Source: JAADJA01 sp963840975 (GTDB lineage Bacteria; Bacteroidota; Bacteroidia; Bacteroidales; JAADJA01). Taken from it: DNA of 64,000 nt. Positions within the stretch are counted from its first letter, which is position 1. The number at the start of each line of letters is the position of its first letter. The translations under genes and the position numbers were made by a program. Positions 35,015-43,454 of the stretch are shown here, in pieces. The notes below the pieces were generated by a model. It did no database searches and was not told the origin of the DNA. It saw nothing but the letters and a program-made list of their open reading frames with translations. The stretch is taken from NCBI GenBank assembly GCA_963840975.1, contig CAWJBC010000021.1:434001-498000 (forward strand), read 5' to 3'.

Positions 35015-36352
35015 TTGCTTTTTCAGACCAACATAAAGTACAGCGAGATTTTCCGTATCGCTTATCCTATCATTCTTGGAAGTGTGGCTCAAAACATACT
35101 GAATGTTACCGATACCGCATTTCTTGGAAGGGTAGGAGAGGTCGAATTGGGAGCCGGAGCCATCGGAGGCATCTATTATTTTGTGGTGGTGATGTTAGCC
35201 TGGGGTTTCGGGATCGGACTGCAGATCATTGTAGCCCGCCGCAACGGCGAAAAACTATACACTGAAATTGGTCGCACCATTGATCATGGTGTCTATTTTT
35301 TAATTCCGCTTGCCCTGCTCATGTTTTCGCTGATGAAATTTTTTTCCGGCTCCATCCTCAGTACAGTTGTGGAATCGGAAGATGTGGTGAGGGCAACACT
35401 GGATTTCATCAATTACCGGTCTTTCGGGATTTTCTTTGCATTTATCAATGTATTGTTCAGGGCATTTTATGTAGGAGTAGCGCAAACGCGTGTGATCACC
35501 TTTACCACTCTTATCATGGCTGTTATCAATGCATTCCTCGACTATTGCCTCATCTTTGGCAATTTTGGATTTCCGCAAATGGGTATTGCAGGTGCAGCTC
35601 TTGCTTCGGTCATCGCCGAGATAAGTGCAACCGTATTTTTTATACTTTATTCGAAATATTTATTTGCCACCTCAAAGTATCAATTGTTTCATTTCAAATC
35701 TTTAAGTCTTAAACTTTACCTGCATATCATTCGTGTCGCCCTTCCCATGATGCTGCAGAATTTTCTTTCATTGGCCTCATGGTTGATCTTTTTCCTGTTT
35801 GTCGAAAAGATGGGAGAGCGTGAACTTGCCATTTCCAACATAATCAGGAGTTTTTATATGGTGCTGATGATCCCGATGTGGGGATTGTCGGCAGCCGTCA
35901 ATACACTCGTTAGCTTCCTGATGGGTGCAGGGCGGGAGCAAGAGGTAATGCCGCTTGTAAAGAAGGTCGTGGTAATGTGTATGGCTGGTGTTGGATTCCT
36001 GGTAATGCTCGGTTCCTTATTTCCCACCCTTGCCCTTGGTATCTATACCAATGATAGCGTGTTGATCAGACAAGCCATGCCTGCAGTATATGTAATCAAT
36101 CTGGCAGCATTATTTCTTGCGGCGGCTTTCATATTATTCTCTGCTGTTTCAGGAACCGGTAAAACCAACATTTCATTTATCATCGAAGTGATTGTCCTTA
36201 TTCTTTACCTCTCCTTTACATGGTATCTTGTCATGATCGTGCGGGGCAGCATCGCTCTGGTCTGGGCAGCCGAATGTGTTTATGCGCTGTTATTGGGGTC
36301 CCTGGCATTCACTTATTTAAAGTCGGGCAGGTGGAAAGGAAGCATGGTTTGA
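35015..36352 (+). CDS. MATE-family efflux transporter
   Basis: A 445-residue, 12-helix transporter of the MATE/NorM family, which exports drugs or metabolites in exchange for Na+ or H+. The start is a TTG; the following residues (YSEIFRIAYPIILGSVAQNILNVTDTAFLGRVG) match the usual N-terminus of the family, so no later start is better. The repeat of this motif in the second half (VALPMMLQNFLSLASWLIFFLFVEKMG) shows the two six-helix halves. A -7 box 20 bases upstream supports the start. It is divergent from the perR operon, but substrate and regulation are unknown. Confidence 0.93.
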   Translation: MLFQTNIKYSEIFRIAYPIILGSVAQNILNVTDTAFLGRVGEVELGAGAIGGIYYFVVVMLAWGFGIGLQIIVARRNGEKLYTEIGRTIDHGVYFLIPLALLMFSLMKFFSGSILSTVVESEDVVRATLDFINYRSFGIFFAFINVLFRAFYVGVAQTRVITFTTLIMAVINAFLDYCLIFGNFGFPQMGIAGAALASVIAEISATVFFILYSKYLFATSKYQLFHFKSLSLKLYLHIIRVALPMMLQNFLSLASWLIFFLFVEKMGERELAISNIIRSFYMVLMIPMWGLSAAVNTLVSFLMGAGREQEVMPLVKKVVVMCMAGVGFLVMLGSLFPTLALGIYTNDSVLIRQAMPAVYVINLAALFLAAAFILFSAVSGTGKTNISFIIEVIVLILYLSFTWYLVMIVRGSIALVWAAECVYALLLGSLAFTYLKSGRWKGSMV

Positions 36353-36483
36353 TTGGCGTCTTATCATTTGAATAATATTAAAGATCGGGATAAAATAATT
36401 TCAGGACATAACCTGTATTTTCCATAACAAAAAATTTGTAATCAAAAGTTTTTATATTTTTATGTCATTAAAAAAACAGAGCT

Positions 36484-38718
36484 ATGAAAAAAGCTTATTC
36501 TTTGACGGGCATAATTTTACTTGCCATTACAATGAGTGCATCTTTTGCACAAAAAGACCAATGGAATATCATTCAGCGATCGCCGAGCGTATTGCTTACA
36601 GACCTTTGTTTTCTGAACGATGGACTGCATGGTTATTCGGTTGGAAATGTTTCAGGGGGTTCAGGAGTCCTTACCGGAGTTTATGTGACAACTGACGGGG
36701 GTGAAAACTGGGATAAGATGAATTTCCCGTTTTCGACCAGTGTACGAATGAACGGAATATTTTTTGTCTCGCCCGAAACAGGATGGGTTTACGGAAACAA
36801 CGGGAAAATTTATAAAACAATGGATGGAGGAGCCAACTGGACGGTTCAGACAAGTGGCACAAGCCGAACCTTAAGCAAAGGTGTTTTTCTGGATGAAAAC
36901 GAGGGCTGGATAGTCGGCGGGTGGTCTGACGGAACACAATTTCTTGTTCTGCATACTTCTAACGGCGGTACAAGCTGGCAAAACCAGAGCTTCGGTACCA
37001 CTGCTTTTGCATGCAATACGGTTTCCTTTACTGATCCGATGAATGGTTGGATCGGAGGTACCGACAATATGCTTAACCCCTTTATTCACGTCACCTCAGA
37101 TGGTGGCGCCAACTGGACACTACAAACAATTCCTGTTTCTGCACAGGGTACCCAGATTTCTTCCATCAAATTCATTAACGACCTCAAAGGCTGGGCGACG
37201 GTGACAAGCTTGTATGAAAACCCTGCCGGTCCTGTGATGTACACCGAAGATGGCGGGCTTAACTGGTCCATTCAGTTTTATACCAACCAAAGCTATAATT
37301 ATCTTGATGTCAGGGATGAACTGAACTTAGCAGTGATCGGTATGTCGTTGATCCCGGTATCAAACGAAAGACTTTTCGTAAGCGGCGATGGCGGTGCAAA
37401 CTGGAATTCCGCTGCTACACCGATCATTGAATACACACAGGGAATAAAATATGTCGGGGATAAAATCTGGATTGCAGCTAATAAAAGCATTATTCTGAGT
37501 ACGACCGATGCCGGAGTTTCATGGAACTGGGAGCATTATTCTCCAGCTTTGCGATCAATTGCATGGATCAGCGGGCAGGTTGGATGGGCGATTGCAGGAA
37601 CCAATGTTGGAACAGACCATTATGCATTGAAAACAACAGATGGTGGATTTTCATGGAGCCCGGATGAAACTGTTCCAGGCGGGTCACAGGTTTTGTTTTT
37701 AGACGAAAATAATGGCTGGATGCTTAAGGAGGGGAATGCCGCTAAAATTTCAAGGACAATTGACGGGGGAGCAACCTGGAATGAATATACTATTGGCGGA
37801 AGCAACTGGATTGGGGAGATGTTCTTTGCTACGCCCGACAGTGGCTGGGCTTTTGGAAGTAACGGAACTTTGAAATTCACTGCCAATGGAGGTGTAAACT
37901 GGTCGAGCCAAAGTGTGGGAAGCAGCAATTATGTTCAATCGGTTTGGTTCGCCAATTCCAATGAGGGTTGGGCAGGAGGCGGTTACGGAGGTGGAGGAGG
38001 CTTTATTGCACATACTACTGATGGCGGAGCAACGTGGATTCAGCAAACACTGCCATATGATGATCATATTCTTAGCTTTTCATTTACCGATAATAAGCAT
38101 GGATGGGCAACGACCATAGGCGGAACTCCTTTTATTACCGCAAGTGGCGGCTCTGTCTGGACAACCGGTGGATATGTCTCCAGCGGTAGCGCTGATGAAA
38201 TACTTATGACCACCAACCAGGAAGGATGGATTATTTCCTATATCGGTGGATCAACGCAGGGAGCAGAAATCTTTCGGACGGGTGATGGCGGGATGAGTTG
38301 GGATCTTGAATGGACTAACGATTGGCCCAATGCCTACCTTACCGATATTTCGTTACAACCCGGAAATCAACTCTGGGTGTGCGGAAATCATAGTGCATTG
38401 ATGCAGTATTCAGCCCCAGTTTCAACCAATGAATTTGAGGCGGGAAATTCATTCACATTCTCAATCATTCCCAATCCTGTTAAGGATTATGCCCGGATAA
38501 GCTTTGAATTAAAAGAATCTTCTGAGATCAGGGTTTATGTTTTTGATATGAATGGTCAGGCTATTGACATATTGGAGGATGGATTTTTTACTTCAGGAAA
38601 GGTTGAACTGAACTGGAATGTTTGCGACCGGAACGGGAACAAGTTGCCTGGAAATATTTATCTGATTTCACTTCAGGTAAATGGGAGGTTTATAACAGAG
38701 AGAATTATAGTGAAATAA
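36484..38718 (+). CDS. Secreted Asp-box repeat protein with type IX sorting domain
   Basis: A 744-residue exported protein. Signal peptide at 1-22 (ending SASFAQ). Residues 25-640 hold about 13 Asp-box/Ycf48-like repeats of the form T-x-D-G-G-x-x-W (YVTTDGGENW, YKTMDGGANW, SRTIDGGATW, FRTGDGGMSW), predicted to form beta-propellers. The final 80 residues (FTFSIIPNPVKDYARISFEL, VYVFDMNGQ, ERIIVK) are a type A C-terminal domain that directs proteins to the type IX secretion system and the cell surface. The function of the propeller is not known. The gene is alone and ends before a bidirectional terminator. Confidence 0.88.
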   Translation: MKKAYSLTGIILLAITMSASFAQKDQWNIIQRSPSVLLTDLCFLNDGLHGYSVGNVSGGSGVLTGVYVTTDGGENWDKMNFPFSTSVRMNGIFFVSPETGWVYGNNGKIYKTMDGGANWTVQTSGTSRTLSKGVFLDENEGWIVGGWSDGTQFLVLHTSNGGTSWQNQSFGTTAFACNTVSFTDPMNGWIGGTDNMLNPFIHVTSDGGANWTLQTIPVSAQGTQISSIKFINDLKGWATVTSLYENPAGPVMYTEDGGLNWSIQFYTNQSYNYLDVRDELNLAVIGMSLIPVSNERLFVSGDGGANWNSAATPIIEYTQGIKYVGDKIWIAANKSIILSTTDAGVSWNWEHYSPALRSIAWISGQVGWAIAGTNVGTDHYALKTTDGGFSWSPDETVPGGSQVLFLDENNGWMLKEGNAAKISRTIDGGATWNEYTIGGSNWIGEMFFATPDSGWAFGSNGTLKFTANGGVNWSSQSVGSSNYVQSVWFANSNEGWAGGGYGGGGGFIAHTTDGGATWIQQTLPYDDHILSFSFTDNKHGWATTIGGTPFITASGGSVWTTGGYVSSGSADEILMTTNQEGWIISYIGGSTQGAEIFRTGDGGMSWDLEWTNDWPNAYLTDISLQPGNQLWVCGNHSALMQYSAPVSTNEFEAGNSFTFSIIPNPVKDYARISFELKESSEIRVYVFDMNGQAIDILEDGFFTSGKVELNWNVCDRNGNKLPGNIYLISLQVNGRFITERIIVK

Positions 38719-38784
38719 AATTCAAGATTGGTATCAATTTACCTTAGTCATTGAATAAAGTGACATCACTTTAAAGTTAAGGAT

Positions 38785-38824
38785 AAAACAAATGGGTGCA
38801 ATTTTTTTTGTACCCATTTGTTTT
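38785..38824. terminator. Bidirectional Rho-independent terminator
   Basis: Arms AAAACAAATGGGT (38,785-38,797) and ACCCATTTGTTTT (38,812-38,824) pair perfectly around a T-rich 14-base loop. A-run on the left and T-run on the right let it serve both the Asp-box gene (+) and the convergent PLP-enzyme gene (-). Confidence 0.88.
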
Positions 38825-38953
38825 ATAATATTAAATTATTTATTCATGTTTCTCAGTATGTTAATGCCTGAGCCAAACACATTGGATAATCCGCCTGTTT
38901 CTTTATCTCCATTACTTTGGGATAGTTATTAGTATAGGAATTTTTTACCGGCC

Positions 38954-40135
38954 TTATATTAATTCCAATGCCTGATTTAAATCGCTTATGATATCTTCAA
39001 CATCTTCAATGCCAACCGAAAACCTGACCAGATCGTCTGTAATGCCGGCGATTTGTTTGTGCTCTTTACTGATGCCTGCATGTGTCATTGAAGCCGGATG
39101 CTGAATGAGGGTTTCTACTCCGCCTAAGGAAACGGCCAGTGTTGCAAGATGCACATGATCCATTAGTTTTCTTCCTGCTTCGTAACCTCCTTTAAGCCCA
39201 AAACTCATCATAGAGCCAAACCCTTTCATCTGTGTTTTGATTAACTTATATTCTGGGTGTGACTCCAAACCCGGATATTTTATCCAGGCTATTTTTGGAT
39301 GTGCCTGTAAATATTCGGCTATTTTCATTGCATTTCCCTGGGCACGCTCGATTCGTATTCCGAGTGTCTTAATTCCCCTTAATGCCATGTAAGCCTGTGT
39401 AGGATCCATATTGCAGCCCATGTATACCATCGAATGACGAATCTTTTTATAAATCTCAGGGTCTTTGGGCACAACCATACCACCAACGATATCGGCATGA
39501 CCATTGATAAACTTAGTAACCGAATGCAATACCACATCAGCCCCAAAGTCAAGGGGTTTTTGCAAATAGGGTGAGCAAAATGTATTGTCAACTACAAAGA
39601 GTAAATTATGTTTTTGTGCAATTTTTGAACAGGCAGCAAGATCGGTAACGTTCATTGTCGGATTTGCAGGTGTTTCAACATAAAGAACTTTGGTATTCGG
39701 ATTAATGGCTGCAATAATATTGTCAATGTTGGAGGTATTGACAAATGTTGCTTCAACGTGGAATCTTGAAAAATCATTTTCGAGCAATCCCCTAACTGGG
39801 CCGTATACAGCATCAGAACTTATGATGTGACTGCCTCCTCCTAACAAAGCCATAAAAACACTGCTTATGGCTCCCATCCCGGAACTGGTAGCAATACCAT
39901 CATAACCGTTTTCCAGTTCTGCAACATTTTGCTCAAATGCCCGGATGGTTGGATTCCCAATCCGTGTATAAATATATCCGTCACTTTTGCCTGAAAAGCA
40001 ATCAGCACCATGTTGGGCATTCTTAAACTTGAAAGTTGATGTTTGATAAATGGGTACAGTCGCGCTTCCGAATTCATCTTCAAATGCCCCTGCATGGATC
40101 AGTTTGGTGTTAAAACCTTTGTCTTTTGTTTTCAT
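38954..40135 (-). CDS. Trans-sulfuration PLP enzyme, probable methionine gamma-lyase
   Basis: A 393-residue Cys/Met-metabolism PLP enzyme. The PLP lysine is in LHSVTKFINGHADIVGG (near 209), with the Tyr-Arg pair YTRIGNPT near 55, SSGMGAI near 85 and VDNTF near 184. The C-terminal VHLATLAVSLGGVETLIQHPASMTHAG fits methionine gamma-lyases and cystathionine gamma-lyases. The loop after SDAVYG has Pro-Val instead of the Cys-Thr of classic methionine gamma-lyase, so substrate choice is uncertain between methionine, cystathionine and homocysteine. It follows the corrinoid adenosyltransferase gene by 14 bases. Confidence 0.9.
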   Translation of the reverse strand: MKTKDKGFNTKLIHAGAFEDEFGSATVPIYQTSTFKFKNAQHGADCFSGKSDGYIYTRIGNPTIRAFEQNVAELENGYDGIATSSGMGAISSVFMALLGGGSHIISSDAVYGPVRGLLENDFSRFHVEATFVNTSNIDNIIAAINPNTKVLYVETPANPTMNVTDLAACSKIAQKHNLLFVVDNTFCSPYLQKPLDFGADVVLHSVTKFINGHADIVGGMVVPKDPEIYKKIRHSMVYMGCNMDPTQAYMALRGIKTLGIRIERAQGNAMKIAEYLQAHPKIAWIKYPGLESHPEYKLIKTQMKGFGSMMSFGLKGGYEAGRKLMDHVHLATLAVSLGGVETLIQHPASMTHAGISKEHKQIAGITDDLVRFSVGIEDVEDIISDLNQALELI

Positions 40136-40149
40136 TTTCGTATGTTTAA

Positions 40150-40731
40150 TTAAAATTCAATTCCTTTTCTTGCTATGACTCCCTGGGTATAATAATGCTT
40201 AATATCCTTCATTTCTGTTACCAGATCAGCGTTAGCAATGAGTTCGTTGGGAGCATAGCGCCCTGTCATCACGATTTCCATTTCTTCGGGTTTGGTGTTA
40301 AGTAATGCCAAAACCTCCTCAATCTCGAAAAGTTGATAATGGAGGGCAATACAAATTTCATCCAGAATCACCATGTCAAATTTGTTCTGAGTAATTATTT
40401 CAGAAACTTTTTCTAAGCCGATACAGGCTGCATCAATATCTTTTTGTGTGGGTTGATTCACGATAAAGCAATCCAAACCATATTGCCTGAGTTCAATTTC
40501 AGGAATGCGTCTTAGTGGATCCAGTTCAGCGTAATGCATTCCTTTAATGAATTGGGCAATGAATACCTTTTTACCTGCACCTGCAGCCCTGACCGCTAAT
40601 CCTAAAGCGGCTGTGGTTTTTCCTTTTCCCTCGCCGGTGTACAGATGAATGTAGCCTTTCAATAAATCCCTCTCATTACCTGTTTTTAGGTGGGATTTTG
40701 ATGGGTTGCTTTTATTCATTTTTTTACTCAT
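40150..40731 (-). CDS. cobO: ATP:corrinoid adenosyltransferase (CobA/BtuR/CobO)
   Basis: A 193-residue enzyme that adds the adenosyl group to cob(I)alamin or its precursors, giving coenzyme B12. The N-terminal P-loop is GEGKGKTTAALGLAVRAAG (near residue 34), Walker B DMVILDEICIAL near 118 and the C-terminal VTGRYAPNELIANADLVTEM is typical. Its start overlaps the stop of the radical SAM gene by eight bases, so they are translated together. No other cobalamin genes are in the window. Confidence 0.94.
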   Translation of the reverse strand: MSKKMNKSNPSKSHLKTGNERDLLKGYIHLYTGEGKGKTTAALGLAVRAAGAGKKVFIAQFIKGMHYAELDPLRRIPEIELRQYGLDCFIVNQPTQKDIDAACIGLEKVSEIITQNKFDMVILDEICIALHYQLFEIEEVLALLNTKPEEMEIVMTGRYAPNELIANADLVTEMKDIKHYYTQGVIARKGIEF

Positions 40732-41668
40732 GACTGAATTTACGTAAAAAATATTCCTGGTCGTTGTATTTAACCTGTTTGATCAGTCCATTCTCAATCA
40801 GTATATTTAAGTTTGCTTCAGTTGCATTTGATTTGGACATTAATTCCATCACAGCGTCCTTTCTCATAGGATGAACCGCTGTAATACTTAAAATATCATT
40901 TTCGAAGTTTCCTGAAGAAGCAAAGGCATTCCCTTCATAACCGGTAAGGAGTTCAGCGGTAAGCTTATTCCGGTTAAATATATCATAAGCCAATGCTACT
41001 GCCGATTCATCTGCCGGATAGGTGCCCTCGTATGCCGGAGGACGCGTTGGAATGGCAATATAGGCAAAGTCGGGTTTAACTTCCCGGAGGAAATCTGCAA
41101 CCGGCTCCACATATTCCCTGGAATCGTTTACGCCTTTTATCAGCATGGTTTCCGACACAAGTAAACCCTGGTAATGTGTTGAAAAGAGAAGGATTGCTTT
41201 AAGAATGGAATCGAGATTAAGATTTTTGTGCGGCTTGTTGATTTTTTTCCAAACAGATGGGTTGGTTGTATCTACTTTGATTGAGATGTAGTCTGCCTGT
41301 GAAAGTTCGGACTGTACAGCTTTGTTTTCAAGAAGTGAACTGTTTGTTATTACAGCAACCGGCAATCCAAAAGCTTTTAGCTCCATGATAAGCTTACCCA
41401 GGTTGATGTCCAATGTAGGTTCGCCATCGGGAACAAGGGTGATATAGTCAGGTAAATCTGAAAATGACAAGCTATCAAGTTTTTGTTTTACCTGACTGAT
41501 AATTACACCAGGAGGATAAAACGCCTCTCGTTTAACCTGCATTTTAATTGCCTTTCCAACCTGGCAATATGCGCAGGAGTATGAACAAACCTTGTGCGGA
41601 ATGTTATTCACACCGATGCTTTTGCCAAGCCTGCGCGATGGAATAGGTCCAAAAATAAGTTTTTCCAT
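40724..41668 (-). CDS. Radical SAM protein of the GPIPSRRLG type
   Basis: A 314-residue radical SAM protein. It opens with MEKLIFGPIPSRRLGKSIGVN and has the [4Fe-4S]-binding CxxxCxxC motif as CSYSCAYC (near residue 30), then TLVPDGEPTLD. Residues 235-314 form a small winged-helix-like tail (ELMSKSNATEANLNILIENGLI). Upstream in-frame Met codons overlap the ferredoxin gene; the ATG at 41,668 is chosen because it begins the conserved motif. Family members often sit near MinD/NifX-type clusters, as here. The substrate is unknown; peptide or cofactor modification is possible. Confidence 0.86.
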   Translation of the reverse strand: MEKLIFGPIPSRRLGKSIGVNNIPHKVCSYSCAYCQVGKAIKMQVKREAFYPPGVIISQVKQKLDSLSFSDLPDYITLVPDGEPTLDINLGKLIMELKAFGLPVAVITNSSLLENKAVQSELSQADYISIKVDTTNPSVWKKINKPHKNLNLDSILKAILLFSTHYQGLLVSETMLIKGVNDSREYVEPVADFLREVKPDFAYIAIPTRPPAYEGTYPADESAVALAYDIFNRNKLTAELLTGYEGNAFASSGNFENDILSITAVHPMRKDAVMELMSKSNATEANLNILIENGLIKQVKYNDQEYFLRKFSHE

Positions 41669-41672
41669 TTTG

Positions 41673-42098
41673 TTATTCCAATATAAAAGCATCAACCGGG
41701 CAAACCTGCATACACTCCCTGCAATTGCTGCAATAAGCAGTTTCAACCCATGCCTTGTAGTTTTTCATGATAATGGTATCCATCGGACAAATTTCAATGC
41801 AAATGCCACATGCAGTGCATTTTTCATACTCAACCTTCGGAAATTGAACATTTTTTGTTTTTGCCTCTGTTTGCGGGGTTAGCTCATTATGCTGAATTAA
41901 GCCGGTTTGTTTCTCCGCTGTTTCTGTCCTGAACAGGGGTGCATTGCAGGTTGGGCAAACCATTGTTTTGCAAGGGATTCCAGCTTTATGGGCTACTGAA
42001 TACCCACATTTAGGACAGTTGCAATAACCGCCTGATCCTTTGCCCTTCTTACCCTTTCCCTGGTCATGGTGTTTTCCGTTGTAATGATGGTTTTCCAT
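41673..42098 (-). CDS. Two-cluster ferredoxin with N-terminal Cys-ribbon
   Basis: A 141-residue iron-sulfur protein. The N-terminus is His/Lys/Gly-rich (residues 1-24), followed by a ribbon with pattern C-x-C-P-x-C ... G-x-P-C ... C-P-x-C (residues 26-56), which likely binds zinc or iron. Residues 90-141 form a standard 2[4Fe-4S] ferredoxin (CTACGICIEICPMD and CSNCRECMQVCPVD). The same ribbon occurs at the C-terminus of the DUF134 regulator that heads the region. The ferredoxin is a likely electron donor to the adjacent radical SAM protein. Confidence 0.85.
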   Translation of the reverse strand: MENHHYNGKHHDQGKGKKGKGSGGYCNCPKCGYSVAHKAGIPCKTMVCPTCNAPLFRTETAEKQTGLIQHNELTPQTEAKTKNVQFPKVEYEKCTACGICIEICPMDTIIMKNYKAWVETAYCSNCRECMQVCPVDAFILE

Positions 42099-42171
42099 TT
42101 CTGTTTAAATTGCTTTGAGATTGCCTTTTTATGATGATTATAGGCTTGCCTTAGTCTCAACTCATAAGCAA

Positions 42172-42273
42172 TTACATGCTTATTTTTTTTATGAAATACT
42201 TAATCAGTTGAAACGTGATGATGATTAATAATGGCCAACTGAGAAGCCAAACGATTGATTCAAAATAACTCAT
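42172..42273 (-). CDS. 33-residue membrane peptide downstream of cydB (CydX-like candidate)
   Basis: A small reading frame from ATG 42,273 to the stop at 42,172: MSYFESIVWLLSWPLLII, then an Ile/Thr-rich helix end and a Lys-rich tail (KKISM). It is one transmembrane helix with positive residues at the C-terminal end, and begins 27 bases after the cydB stop on the same strand. Size, single helix and position match the small third subunits (CydX/CydS types) that stabilise cytochrome bd oxidases, but the sequence is not like E. coli CydX. The function is therefore inferred from context. Confidence 0.6.
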   Translation of the reverse strand: MSYFESIVWLLSWPLLIIITFQLIKYFIKKISM

Positions 42274-42299
42274 TTTGGTAAATTTTTAGTTTTATTATT

Positions 42300-43454
42300 T
42301 TAATATGCCATGGTATCGTTTTCAATGTCACCTTCACTCACTTTTCGTTTGTTCATCGCCTTCCAGGTAAACCAAATATAGATTCCAACAAAAGGTACAA
42401 GAAGTGAAACCCAACCCATAGCCGTTAATGTATATTTGCTTGACGAAGCATTGTGGATGGTGAGCGAACTTTGCAGATCGAAAGTAGATGGATAAAACGA
42501 AGTATTGTTAAAACCTGCCAGCATCAAAACCGAAAATACCGTGATCACTGTTCCCGCACCGGCAAACCAAATACCTTTACCGGATGTTTTAAAAGCGCCC
42601 AGAAAGATTCCGTATAATACACCAACAACGCCGACCAGGAAAAGAATCAATACCAGCGGCATTTCAATCAGGTTATGAAGATATTTGAAAGGTTCCAAAA
42701 TCACTTTTTTTGTGTCAGGATTTACAGCAAATCCTTCTTTGGTCAGCAATAACCCCACAAAGAGAAGAAATAAAACCAGAAATGCAACGCTGTTCAATAT
42801 AATTGCTTTTGCCGACCGGCGAATGATTTCCTTATGTTCGATATTATTGATAAAATATAGCAATGCGAGCACCCTCGCCAGGAAAAATACAGCCAAACCA
42901 AGCGCTAAGTTGGTGATGTTGAAAGCAGCTTCCAGTCCATGAGTTGCATTTTCCCAACGCGAAATAACCGGATTGGTAACATTGGTGATATTCATCCGGT
43001 CAACGGAGAATTCGGATCCGGTAAAAAACGTTCCGACTGCGGCTCCAATTAAAATGGGAGCCAATAATCCATTGATAAATAAAAACATATCGAAGGTTTT
43101 GGTGCCTAAAAAATTATTGACCTTCGTCCGGTATTCATACGAAACAGCCTGAATGATAAAACTGAACAGTATGAGTATCCAGACCCAATACGCTCCTCCG
43201 AAACTGGTGGAATAAAACAAAGGGAACGAAGCGAAAAATGCTCCCCCAAAGGTTACAAGTGTTGTAAAAGTGAGGTCCCATTTACGTCCGATCGAATTAA
43301 CCAGCAACGAACGTTCTTTACTTGTTTTTGCAATCTGTTTGAACAGGGTTTGCCCGCCTTGTACAAACATTAAAAATACAAGTATGGCAGCTAAAAGGGA
43401 TACAATGATCCACCAGTAAGCCTGCAATTCCGGGTAAGTTAAATTATTAAACAT
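42300..43454 (-). CDS. cydB: Cytochrome bd ubiquinol oxidase subunit II
   Basis: A 384-residue, nine- to ten-helix CydB that supports the heme-carrying CydA in reducing oxygen to water with quinol electrons. The start is the ATG at 43,454 (MFNNLTYPELQAYWWI), which overlaps the cydA stop by eight bases; an in-frame ATG 60 bases upstream lies inside cydA and gives an unlikely basic leader. Motifs WWIIVSLLAAILVFLMFVQGGQTL at the start and the final helix GWVSLLVPFVGIYIWFTWKAM agree with Bacteroidota CydB. High-affinity oxygen use fits the peroxide-defence operon nearby. Confidence 0.94.
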   Translation of the reverse strand: MFNNLTYPELQAYWWIIVSLLAAILVFLMFVQGGQTLFKQIAKTSKERSLLVNSIGRKWDLTFTTLVTFGGAFFASFPLFYSTSFGGAYWVWILILFSFIIQAVSYEYRTKVNNFLGTKTFDMFLFINGLLAPILIGAAVGTFFTGSEFSVDRMNITNVTNPVISRWENATHGLEAAFNITNLALGLAVFFLARVLALLYFINNIEHKEIIRRSAKAIILNSVAFLVLFLLFVGLLLTKEGFAVNPDTKKVILEPFKYLHNLIEMPLVLILFLVGVVGVLYGIFLGAFKTSGKGIWFAGAGTVITVFSVLMLAGFNNTSFYPSTFDLQSSLTIHNASSSKYTLTAMGWVSLLVPFVGIYIWFTWKAMNKRKVSEGDIENDTMAY

